The notes under the pieces were generated by a model. The model did no database searches. It was given only the letters and a program-made list of their open reading frames with translations, and was not told where the DNA came from. This document shows positions 1-6,315 of a stretch of DNA of 6,315 bases, piece after piece. Positions within the stretch are counted from its first letter, which is position 1. Every line of letters starts with the position of its first letter. Made by a program: the position numbers and the translations under genes. This DNA is from Bifidobacterium breve. GTDB lineage: Bacteria; Actinomycetota; Actinomycetes; Nanopelagicales; Nanopelagicaceae. The DNA lies in the NCBI GenBank assembly GCA_943324025.2, contig CALPKA020000032.1:1-6315 (forward strand), written 5' to 3'.

Positions 1-273
1 GATCTGGTTGATCGTATGTCGATCGCACCCGCCAGAATCGCAGGCTACTCAACACAAGGTCAGCTAATTGCGGAGAAAAATTACGCAAATTTCACCATAA
101 TTGATACAGATAAATCTTGGATAGTAAATCGTGACAAGTTGCAGTCGCAGAGCAAAAATACTCCATTCAATGGGTATGAACTACCTGCAGTTGTAACGGA
201 TGTATTTCACAATGGGGTTCAGGTTTTAAAAGATGGAACAGTAATTAGTAGTGGGAATCTCACAAATGATTAA
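1..273 (+). CDS. pyrC: Dihydroorotase, C-terminal part (5' end outside window)
   Basis: This is the last 90 codons of dihydroorotase, the cytosolic zinc amidohydrolase that interconverts N-carbamoyl-L-aspartate and dihydroorotate in UMP synthesis. The frame is open from base 1 (D-L-V-D-R) and ends at TAA 271-273. The ATG at 16 is an internal Met, because the coding signature starts before it. Recognisable C-terminal family elements are MSIAPARIAG (from base 16), the G-Q-L-I-A-E-K-N-Y-A-N-F stretch matching the usual G-x-I-x-x-G-x-x-A-N/D element, and S-K-N-T-P-F-N-G-Y-E-L, the S-x-N-T-P-F-x-G motif near the end of type I dihydroorotases. The metal-binding histidines, the carboxylated lysine and the catalytic aspartate lie upstream of the window and cannot be checked. 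The frame overlaps carA by 8 bases and the gene heads the visible part of the operon. A degenerate dihydroorotase-like (catalytically dead) paralogue cannot be excluded from this tail alone, but the operon context argues for the active enzyme. Confidence 0.93.
   Translation, partial: DLVDRMSIAPARIAGYSTQGQLIAEKNYANFTIIDTDKSWIVNRDKLQSQSKNTPFNGYELPAVVTDVFHNGVQVLKDGTVISSGNLTND
253..257 (+). promoter_or_regulatory. Weak ribosome binding site of carA
   Basis: GGGAA inside the pyrC 3' end carries a GGA core (254-256) 9 bases before the ATG at 266. It is a partial Shine-Dalgarno match, but it favours ATG 266 over the in-frame GTG at 251, for which this motif would lie inside the coding region and no G-rich site lies upstream. 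Confidence 0.45.
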
Positions 274-1414
274 GAGAACTCCAGCCTTCTTAGTTCTTGA
301 TGATGGCCGTATTTTTGAGGGATTGTCTTGGGCTAAAACAGGGGAAACTTTTGGTGAAGCTGTGTTCTCAACCGGCATGACTGGATACCAAGAAACTTTG
401 ACTGACCCTTCCTACCATCAGCAAGTAGTGATAATGACAGCCCCTCATATTGGTAATACAGGGATGAATAAAACCGATGAAGAATCTTCCAAGATATGGG
501 TATCAGGATTTGTTGTTCGAAATCCTTCACCGATTACCAGTAACTGGCGAAGTGAAAAGAGTTTGGAAGATGAATTGCTTGATGCCCAGGTTGTTGGTAT
601 TCAAGGTGTTGATACCAGGGCGATAACAAGACATCTTCGAGATCGTGGTGCGATGCGAGTTGGAATCTTTAGTGACACTACATTAACTCGAGAAGAGATG
701 GTTGTTAAGGTTCGCAAAACTAAACCGATGAGTGGAGCATTTCTAGCCTCAGATGTAACTACTAAAAAGCGGTATGTAGTAAATCCGCCAACTGGTGTTC
801 CTACTCGTTTAAAAGTTGCTGCCATTGATTTAGGAATAAAGGGTGCAACTCCAAAAGCTATGGCGGCCCTTGGAATTTCAGTTCATGTATTGCCGCTTGA
901 AACAACCTTCGAAGAAATTAAAGCACTATCTCCCGATGGGGTGTTTCTCTCTAATGGACCTGGTGATCCAGCAGCAATGACTGATGTGGTCGAGTTAGTT
1001 CGTAAAGTTCTTGAGGCTGAAATTCCATTCTTTGGAATATGTTTTGGACATCAAATACTTGGTCGGGCATTGGGATTTGAAACCTATAAATTGCCATTTG
1101 GTCATAGAGGAATTAATCAACCGGTAATTGATCTAACAACTGGAAAAGTTGAGATCACAGCTCATAATCATGGCTTTGCTGTTGCAGCACCTAAAGATCA
1201 TGAGTTTAAAACAGTTTACGGGGATGGAAGAGTCACTCATTTATCTTTAAATGACAATGTTGTGGAGGGGTTAGAACTTATCTCTTCACCTGCTTTTTCC
1301 GTTCAATATCATCCAGAATCGGCTGCTGGCCCACATGATGCTGCATATTTGTTCAAGAGATTTTTTGATTTGATGGAAAAATCTAAGTTTATAAGTGTTG
1401 GCTCAAATGCCTAA
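266..1414 (+). CDS. carA: Carbamoyl-phosphate synthase small (glutaminase) subunit
   Basis: CarA hydrolyses glutamine and channels the ammonia to CarB for carbamoyl phosphate synthesis, feeding both pyrimidines and arginine. From ATG 266 it has 382 residues, the usual family length. The N-terminal small-chain domain (about residues 3-135) contains the conserved stretch [17 protein letters not shown] and A-P-H-I-G-N-T-G. The class I glutamine amidotransferase domain begins near residue 183. It shows S-N-G-P-G-D-P (229-235), the nucleophile elbow G-I-C-F-G-H-Q with catalytic Cys259, and Q-Y-H-P-E-S with His349 and Glu351, so the Cys-His-Glu triad is intact. I chose ATG 266 because the family start fits ([11 protein letters not shown]), a GGA core precedes it, and it gives an ATGATTAA overlap with the pyrC stop. 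The in-frame GTG at 251 would add only five residues. It overlaps carB by 8 bases, suggesting coupled, near-equimolar translation of the heterodimer. Nothing looks broken. Confidence 0.98.
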   Translation: MIKRTPAFLVLDDGRIFEGLSWAKTGETFGEAVFSTGMTGYQETLTDPSYHQQVVIMTAPHIGNTGMNKTDEESSKIWVSGFVVRNPSPITSNWRSEKSLEDELLDAQVVGIQGVDTRAITRHLRDRGAMRVGIFSDTTLTREEMVVKVRKTKPMSGAFLASDVTTKKRYVVNPPTGVPTRLKVAAIDLGIKGATPKAMAALGISVHVLPLETTFEEIKALSPDGVFLSNGPGDPAAMTDVVELVRKVLEAEIPFFGICFGHQILGRALGFETYKLPFGHRGINQPVIDLTTGKVEITAHNHGFAVAAPKDHEFKTVYGDGRVTHLSLNDNVVEGLELISSPAFSVQYHPESAAGPHDAAYLFKRFFDLMEKSKFISVGSNA

Positions 1415-4400
1415 GGATCAATCGATAAAGAGCGTATTAGTTATCGGAAGTGGGCCGATAGTTATTGGTCAAGCCTGCGAATTTGATTATTCAGGAACTC
1501 AAGCTTGTCGAGTACTGCGTGCAGAGGGTATTCGTGTGATCTTGATAAATTCAAATCCTGCAACAATCATGACTGATCCAGAGTTTGCAGATGCAACCTA
1601 TATTGAACCGATTACACCAGAGGTTATTGAGAAAATTCTTGCGAAAGAAAAACCTGATGCTGTTTTGGCAACACTGGGTGGACAAACTGCTTTAAATGCT
1701 GCCATGGCTTTGCATGAGCGAGGATCTTTTGAAAAATTTGGGACAAAGCTGATTGGAGCTGATGTTGGTGCAATTAAGCGTGGTGAGGATAGAGAAGTAT
1801 TCAAGAAGATTGTAGAAAAAATTGGTGGTCAATCGGCGAAATCGAGAATCTGTCATTCGATGCAAGATTGTTTGAATGCAGTCATTGAATTGAAGTATCC
1901 AGTAGTGGTTAGACCTTCATTCACTATGGGCGGGCTTGGATCTGGTATTGCATACAACGAGACAGATCTTCAACTAATTGCCGGCGCAGGACTTAGACAT
2001 AGTCCCACTACTGAAGTTTTGCTGGAAGAGTCAATTATTGGTTGGAAAGAGTATGAACTTGAGGTAATGCGCGATAACAAAGACAATGTTGTGATTGTTT
2101 GCAGTATCGAAAATGTTGATCCAATGGGAGTTCACACTGGTGATTCAATAACAGTTGCACCAGCTATGACTTTGACAGATGTTGAGTATCAAAAGCTTCG
2201 AGATCTCTCGATCGACATAATAAGAGAGGTTGGAGTTGCAACCGGTGGTTGCAATATTCAATTTGCAGTAAATCCTGTTGATGGACGAATCATTGTTATT
2301 GAGATGAACCCTAGAGTCTCCAGGTCTTCAGCGCTTGCTTCCAAAGCAACTGGTTTTCCAATTGCCAAGATAGCTACAAAACTTGCAATTGGTTACACAT
2401 TGGATGAGATTGAAAATGACATCACAAAATCTACGCCAGCCTCCTTCGAGCCTTCCTTAGATTATGTTGTTGTTAAGGTCCCAAGATTTGCTTTTGAAAA
2501 ATTTGCTGAGGCTGATATTCGCTTAACTACCACTATGAAAAGTGTTGGCGAATCAATGGCAATTGGTAGGAGTTTTCCTGAAGCATTGCAAAAAGCACTT
2601 CGTTCACTTGAAAAGAATGGTTCAAATTTCTCTTGGCAACAAGCAGATCTTCAAACCTTGATGGCTCAAATTGGCACTCCTACAGAATTTCGTTTGCAGC
2701 AGGTTCAGTCGGCAATGCACAATGGAGCGTCAGTTGAGGATGTTTATCAGATAACAAAAATAGATCGTTGGTTTTTAGAGCAGATTCATCTTATAAATGA
2801 TCAAGCAATGGTCATTAAAAACTCAGGTGAACTCACTAAGGATTTAATCAAAACTAGCAAGATGATGGGTTTTTCTGATCAGCAAATAGCTCAATTAAGG
2901 GCCAGTAACGAATTAGACATTCGAAATTTAAGGCATAGTTTGAATCTTCATCCTGTGTATAAAACGGTTGATACTTGTGCCGGGGAATTTGCAGCTCTAA
3001 CTCCTTATTATTACTCAGCTTATGATGATGAAACAGAGGTTTTGGCTCGATCAAAACCTGCCGTGATTATTTTAGGAAGTGGTCCCAACCGTATAGGCCA
3101 AGGTATTGAGTTTGATTATTCATGTGTGCATGCATCATTTGCTTTGAAGGAAGCCGGTTTTGAAACAATTATGATTAATTGTAATCCTGAAACAGTTTCG
3201 ACAGATTACGACACCTCCGATCGTTTGTATTTTGAACCATTAACACTTGAGGATGTGTTGGAAGTGATTCGCGCGGAAACTGCAGCGGGTCCGGTAGTAG
3301 GAGTAATTGCCCAACTTGGTGGTCAAACCCCACTTGGCTTAGCCCGTGGATTAATGGAAGCCGGAGTAAAAATTCTTGGTACCTCTCCAGATGCAATTGA
3401 TTTGGCTGAAGAACGTGGAGCATTTGGAGAAATACTACGAAATAACAACCTAGCTGCTCCAAATTTCGGAATGGCAAACTCATATGAAGAATCCTGTGAA
3501 ATTGCTAATCGAATTGGTTACCCAGTTTTAGTTCGCCCATCCTATGTTTTAGGTGGCAGAGGAATGGAAATTGTTTACGATGAAGAGTCCTTGAGAGGAT
3601 TCATTGAGAAAGCCACGGCAATCACGCCAAATCACCCTGTTTTGATTGATAAATTCTTAGATGATGCTATCGAGGTTGATGTAGATGCCCTTTATGACGG
3701 AGAACAACTTTATTTGGCGGGTGTTATGGAGCATATTGAAGAGGCTGGTGTTCATTCAGGAGACTCTGCATGTGTACTTCCGAGCACCTCATTGTCTACC
3801 CAGATGCTTTCAGAGATAAGAAGTGCTACTGAGAAAATAGCTAAAGATGTGGGTGTTAAAGGTTTAATAAATATTCAATTTGCTGTTAGTGGTCAACCAA
3901 GCAAACTTTATGTTTTAGAGGCTAACCCAAGAGCGTCAAGAACCGTTCCATTTGTAGCTAAAGCTACGGGAATTGCCTTGGCTAAGAATGCAGCATTAAT
4001 TGCAACGGGATCTAAAATCGAACAGTTACGTAAAGATGGAATGCTTCCTGCATCAGGTGATGGAAAACCAAATGGCGTATCAGTTAAGGAAGCAGTATTG
4101 CCATTTAATAGATTTAGAAGAATTGATGGAACTGGGGTTGATTCAGTGCTGGGGCCTGAAATGAAATCCACTGGTGAAGTTATGGGAATTGCTGATAATT
4201 TTGGATTGGCATTTGCAAAGAGTCAGACTGCTGCCTTTGGACCATTGCCTAAATCTGGCTCTGTATTCATTTCATTATCCAATCGAGATAAAGAAGTGGG
4301 ATGGCAATCTGCTCGAGGTTTACATCAGATGGGATTCAAGATTTATAGCACTGCCGGAACGCATAATTTCTTAAGCGAAAAAGGGGTGCCATCGGAATTA

Positions 4401-4658
4401 GTAAGAAAGAACTCCGATCCTGATACCGGCCAATTATCTGCTAGCGATGTAATTACCAAAGGGTTGGTTCAATTGGTGATCAATACACCATTAGGCAGGG
4501 GATCACGGCAAGATGGATTCATGATTCGAACAGCTGCAGTTTCGCGATCAGTTTCATGTATCACAACAATTCCTGGATTTAAGGCAGCTGTAGCTGGCAT
4601 CGCAGCTTTGCAGAATAGTGATTTTGAGATTAAATCATTACAGGAGTGGATGAAATGA
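1407..4658 (+). CDS. carB: Carbamoyl-phosphate synthase large subunit
   Basis: CarB makes carbamoyl phosphate from bicarbonate, CarA-derived ammonia and two ATP. From ATG 1407 it has 1083 residues, normal for the family. Two homologous ATP-grasp halves are visible. The carboxyphosphate half (about 1-400) has G-S-G-P-I (14-18), Arg169 in R-P-S-F-T-M-G-G, and Glu299/Asn301 in E-M-N-P-R-V-S-R. The carbamoyl-phosphate half (about 550-940) has the matching G-S-G-P-N (557-561), Arg710 in R-P-S-Y-V-L-G-G, and Glu838/Asn840 in E-A-N-P-R-A-S-R. Between them lies the oligomerisation region. Residues from about 949 form the MGS-like allosteric domain, with T982-A-G-T985, Lys1001 and Asn1026-Thr1027 corresponding to the nucleotide-site residues of the E. 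coli enzyme, so feedback by UMP is plausible. I chose ATG 1407 because M-P-K followed by [11 protein letters not shown] is the usual family start; GTG 1395 would add four residues, and neither has a clear Shine-Dalgarno. It overlaps carA by 8 bases (ATGCCTAA) and pyrK by 4. Confidence 0.98.
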   Translation: MPKDQSIKSVLVIGSGPIVIGQACEFDYSGTQACRVLRAEGIRVILINSNPATIMTDPEFADATYIEPITPEVIEKILAKEKPDAVLATLGGQTALNAAMALHERGSFEKFGTKLIGADVGAIKRGEDREVFKKIVEKIGGQSAKSRICHSMQDCLNAVIELKYPVVVRPSFTMGGLGSGIAYNETDLQLIAGAGLRHSPTTEVLLEESIIGWKEYELEVMRDNKDNVVIVCSIENVDPMGVHTGDSITVAPAMTLTDVEYQKLRDLSIDIIREVGVATGGCNIQFAVNPVDGRIIVIEMNPRVSRSSALASKATGFPIAKIATKLAIGYTLDEIENDITKSTPASFEPSLDYVVVKVPRFAFEKFAEADIRLTTTMKSVGESMAIGRSFPEALQKALRSLEKNGSNFSWQQADLQTLMAQIGTPTEFRLQQVQSAMHNGASVEDVYQITKIDRWFLEQIHLINDQAMVIKNSGELTKDLIKTSKMMGFSDQQIAQLRASNELDIRNLRHSLNLHPVYKTVDTCAGEFAALTPYYYSAYDDETEVLARSKPAVIILGSGPNRIGQGIEFDYSCVHASFALKEAGFETIMINCNPETVSTDYDTSDRLYFEPLTLEDVLEVIRAETAAGPVVGVIAQLGGQTPLGLARGLMEAGVKILGTSPDAIDLAEERGAFGEILRNNNLAAPNFGMANSYEESCEIANRIGYPVLVRPSYVLGGRGMEIVYDEESLRGFIEKATAITPNHPVLIDKFLDDAIEVDVDALYDGEQLYLAGVMEHIEEAGVHSGDSACVLPSTSLSTQMLSEIRSATEKIAKDVGVKGLINIQFAVSGQPSKLYVLEANPRASRTVPFVAKATGIALAKNAALIATGSKIEQLRKDGMLPASGDGKPNGVSVKEAVLPFNRFRRIDGTGVDSVLGPEMKSTGEVMGIADNFGLAFAKSQTAAFGPLPKSGSVFISLSNRDKEVGWQSARGLHQMGFKIYSTAGTHNFLSEKGVPSELVRKNSDPDTGQLSASDVITKGLVQLVINTPLGRGSRQDGFMIRTAAVSRSVSCITTIPGFKAAVAGIAALQNSDFEIKSLQEWMK
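4642..4646 (+). promoter_or_regulatory. Ribosome binding site of pyrK
   Basis: AGGAG sits 8 bases before ATG 4655, inside the last codons of carB. It is the only near-consensus Shine-Dalgarno at any gene junction in the window. It decides the pyrK start: the in-frame GTG at 4646 overlaps this motif and would have no site of its own. Its strength may let pyrK be translated partly independently of carB. Confidence 0.75.
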
Positions 4659-5503
4659 TAACTCCACAGAAAATCAACAAAAATGCAGCCCAGATTAAAT
4701 CAGAAGTTTTGAGCAACAAAAAAGTTGGCCCTTATCATCATATGGTTCTCGCAGTAGGTGAGATGGCAGCGCATAGTAAACCGGGCAACTTTGTGGCAAT
4801 TTCAGTAGGTGGAGAACAATCCGCACTAATTTTAAGAAGAGCTTTTGCTGTGTACCGCGCAATTGATAAAGGCCCAATGGGTGGGACTATTGAATTAGTT
4901 GTTGCACCACATGGTCAGGGAAGTAAGTGGTTGTGTGCGCAAAATGTTGGAGAGTATGTGGATTTGATTGGCCCATTAGGAACTTCTTTCGGAATTCCAA
5001 CTACCAATGCAAACACAATGTTGATTGGTGGAGGATATGGATCCGCTCCACTATTTGCTTTAGCCGAAGTTCTTAAAAATCGTGGTTGTAGAGTAGATAT
5101 GGTTTTAGGAGCAAGTACGGCAAATAAAATTTATGCACCACTTGAAGGCAAAAGAAGTGTTTCCTCTCTTACTCTGACAACCGATGATGGCACTGCTGGT
5201 ATTCACGGGCAGATAAGTGAGGCAATACCAAGACTGATTCGGGAATTAGGAACAGAGGTTATTTACTCCTGTGGACCAATGGGAATGCTCTCAGCGATTG
5301 CAAAAATTGCTGAAGAGTTTGATATAGCTCACCAATGCGCAGTTGAAGAGGCGATGGCATGTGGAATTGGTGTTTGCATGACATGTGTTGTGCCGGTTAA
5401 ATTCAACGATGGTATAAAAATGGTGAGAACTTGTATTGACGGCCCAGTAATGGATGGATCTGAGATTATTTGGGATCGAAAAACAGTTTTGGATAAGTTA
5501 TAA
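4655..5503 (+). CDS. pyrK: Dihydroorotate dehydrogenase B, electron transfer subunit
   Basis: PyrK is the FAD and 2Fe-2S subunit that takes electrons from the FMN of class 1B PyrD and, in characterised enzymes, passes them to NAD+. The product has 282 residues from ATG 4655. An N-terminal FAD-binding barrel (about 15-115) contains L-R-R-A-F-A-V-Y (60-67), in the place of the usual R-x-[FY]-[ST]-type flavin motif but with Ala65 at the Ser/Thr position, followed by G-Q-G-S-K-W-L and G-P-L-G. The nucleotide-binding domain has [10 protein letters not shown] (from Gly125) and C-G-P-M-G-M-L (from Cys206). The C-terminal cluster motif has four cysteines, Cys236, Cys241, Cys244 and Cys260 (C-x4-C-x2-C-x15-C), which is the PyrK signature and separates it from plain ferredoxin-NADP reductases that lack this C-terminal cluster. 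The start is set by AGGAG at 4642 and an ATGA overlap with the carB stop. The gene abuts pyrD with no gap, as expected for subunits of one complex. No signal peptide or membrane segment is seen, so it is cytosolic. Confidence 0.96.
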   Translation: MITPQKINKNAAQIKSEVLSNKKVGPYHHMVLAVGEMAAHSKPGNFVAISVGGEQSALILRRAFAVYRAIDKGPMGGTIELVVAPHGQGSKWLCAQNVGEYVDLIGPLGTSFGIPTTNANTMLIGGGYGSAPLFALAEVLKNRGCRVDMVLGASTANKIYAPLEGKRSVSSLTLTTDDGTAGIHGQISEAIPRLIRELGTEVIYSCGPMGMLSAIAKIAEEFDIAHQCAVEEAMACGIGVCMTCVVPVKFNDGIKMVRTCIDGPVMDGSEIIWDRKTVLDKL

Positions 5504-6315
5504 ATGAGCGCTCTAGATTTTTCCACCAAAATCGGTAGTAAACGCTTTTCCAACCCCATTTTTACAGCAAGTGGATGCGCTAGTTCAGGCCAAGAGTTGT
5601 CACAGTTTTTTCCATTAACTGAGCTTGGCGCAGTAGTAACAAAATCAATTATGACAAAAGCTAGAACTGGTAGAGCCACTCCCAGGATGGCAGAGACGCC
5701 AAGTGGAATGTTGAATTCCATCGGGTTGCAAGGTCCAGGTATTGATACCTTCTTAGAGAATGACATACCTTGGCTGATAGAAAATAATGCAAAGATTGTC
5801 GTTTCAATTGCTGGAGAAACTGTTGAGGAGTATGGAGTTTTGGCAAGGCGGTTACGAGCAGTTTCAGGAATTAGTGCGGTTGAGGTAAATATCTCATGCC
5901 CAAATGTTGAAAATCGTGGGCAGGTTTTTTCATGCCATCCAGATACCTCAACAGCTGTAATCGAATCAGTAAGGCGAAATATTGGTGGGGAGTTACCAAT
6001 CATCGCCAAGCTTTCACCGGATGTCACAGACATCGTTGCAATTGCTAAGGCGGTTATAGATGCCGGAGTTGATGGATTAGCTTTGATCAATACTTTGCTG
6101 GGAATGGTAATAGATACTAATTCCATGAAACCTAAACTAGCTGGTAAAACTGGTGGGTTATCTGGTCCGGCAATACGACCAGTTGCAGTTCGAGCGATTT
6201 ATCAAGTTCATCAAGCTTTTCCAAATATTCCAATTGTTGGAATGGGTGGAGTTGCTACTGGTCGAGATGCATTTGAACTAGTACTCGCTGGGGCAAGCGC
6301 TGTTTCAATTGGTAC
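5504..6315 (+). CDS. pyrD: Dihydroorotate dehydrogenase B, catalytic subunit (3' end outside window)
   Basis: The frame starts at ATG 5504, directly after the pyrK stop, and is still open after 270 complete codons, so roughly the last 35 residues of a typical protein of about 305 are missing. The enzyme is a TIM-barrel flavoprotein that oxidises dihydroorotate to orotate on FMN. Visible motifs are T-K-S (Lys47), N-S-I-G-L-Q-G-P-G (71-79), N-I-S-C-P-N with the active-site base Cys132, A-K-L-S-P (Lys169), I-N-T (195-197), G-G-L-S-G-P-A-I (217-224) and V-G-M-G-G-V (245-250), the FMN-phosphate region. A catalytic Cys rather than Ser, no N-terminal membrane extension and adjacent pyrK together indicate class 1B, not the quinone-linked class 2. 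The N-terminal loop reads A-S-G-C-A-S-S-G where well-known class 1B enzymes have A-S-G-T-F-G-F-G. A GGA core at 5491-5493, 10 bases upstream, is a weak ribosome site, so translation is probably coupled to pyrK. Internal frames on the opposite strand here are shadows. Confidence 0.97.
   Translation, partial: MSALDFSTKIGSKRFSNPIFTASGCASSGQELSQFFPLTELGAVVTKSIMTKARTGRATPRMAETPSGMLNSIGLQGPGIDTFLENDIPWLIENNAKIVVSIAGETVEEYGVLARRLRAVSGISAVEVNISCPNVENRGQVFSCHPDTSTAVIESVRRNIGGELPIIAKLSPDVTDIVAIAKAVIDAGVDGLALINTLLGMVIDTNSMKPKLAGKTGGLSGPAIRPVAVRAIYQVHQAFPNIPIVGMGGVATGRDAFELVLAGASAVSIG

Noticed and set aside
1..4. Window begins with GATC, resembling a Sau3AI-type cloning edge
   Set aside because: A four-base match at one end is expected by chance often enough, and nothing else suggests vector or chimeric sequence.
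16..273. An independent small gene starting at ATG 16
   Set aside because: The frame is open to base 1 and the sequence matches the C-terminus of dihydroorotase, so the ATG is internal to a gene cut by the window edge.
3175..4171. Minus-strand open frames at 3175-3483 and 3908-4171
   Set aside because: Both are inside the conserved C-terminal half of carB and show no motif, ribosome site or spacing that would support an independent gene.
1446..4240. Large internal repeat in carB (G-S-G-P and R-P-S motifs appear twice)
   Set aside because: This is the ancient two-half duplication found in all bacterial CarB proteins; it is not a recent repeat or an assembly error.
4174..4374. Short plus-strand open frame in another phase inside carB
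   Set aside because: carB coding motifs continue unbroken in the main phase through the MGS-like domain, so this is an out-of-phase shadow and not a frameshift.
5460..5520. Possible terminator or promoter between pyrK and pyrD
   Set aside because: No GC-rich stem followed by a T run is visible and there is no intergenic base; the genes encode two subunits of one enzyme and are best read as cotranscribed.
5329..6126. Open frame of 265 codons on the minus strand across the pyrK-pyrD junction
   Set aside because: It lies wholly antisense to two well-supported genes, whose motifs run through the entire interval; its translation shows no recognisable family and is Ser/Thr/Ile/Pro rich, as expected of a reverse-complement shadow.

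Overview
The window is a dense, single-strand block of de novo pyrimidine (UMP) biosynthesis genes, all on the + strand: the 3' end of pyrC (dihydroorotase), complete carA and carB (the two subunits of carbamoyl-phosphate synthetase), complete pyrK (the iron-sulfur/FAD electron-transfer subunit of dihydroorotate dehydrogenase) and the 5' part of pyrD (the catalytic subunit of a class 1B dihydroorotate dehydrogenase). The pyrD frame runs open off the right edge, and pyrC enters from the left edge.

The protein sequences and the order pyrC-carA-carB-(pyrK)-pyrD look actinobacterial: as recalled, CarA, CarB, PyrK and PyrD wording is close to that of high-GC actinomycetes. The DNA, however, is AT-rich (three hand-counted 60-base lines gave 37, 37 and 43 % GC) and has no intergenic DNA. 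That combination suggests a low-GC, genome-streamlined actinobacterium such as the freshwater acI/Nanopelagicales group. This taxonomic guess is inference from gene order, motifs and composition; no 16S or database comparison was possible.

Layout: pyrC tail (1-273), carA (266-1414), carB (1407-4658), pyrK (4655-5503), pyrD (5504 to the edge). Neighbouring genes overlap by 8, 8 and 4 bases, and the last pair abuts with no gap, so the block is almost certainly one transcription unit with translational coupling. No promoter, terminator, RNA gene, repeat array or mobile element is visible, and no stretch lacks a gene.

The genes cover several consecutive pathway steps. CarA releases ammonia from glutamine; CarB uses it with bicarbonate and two ATP to make carbamoyl phosphate. 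An aspartate carbamoyltransferase (pyrB, presumably upstream of the window) makes carbamoyl aspartate, PyrC cyclises it to dihydroorotate, and PyrD-PyrK oxidises dihydroorotate to orotate, passing electrons through FMN, 2Fe-2S and FAD, in the known class 1B enzymes to NAD+. I found no previously undescribed system here; the points of interest are lineage-level variations on a standard operon.
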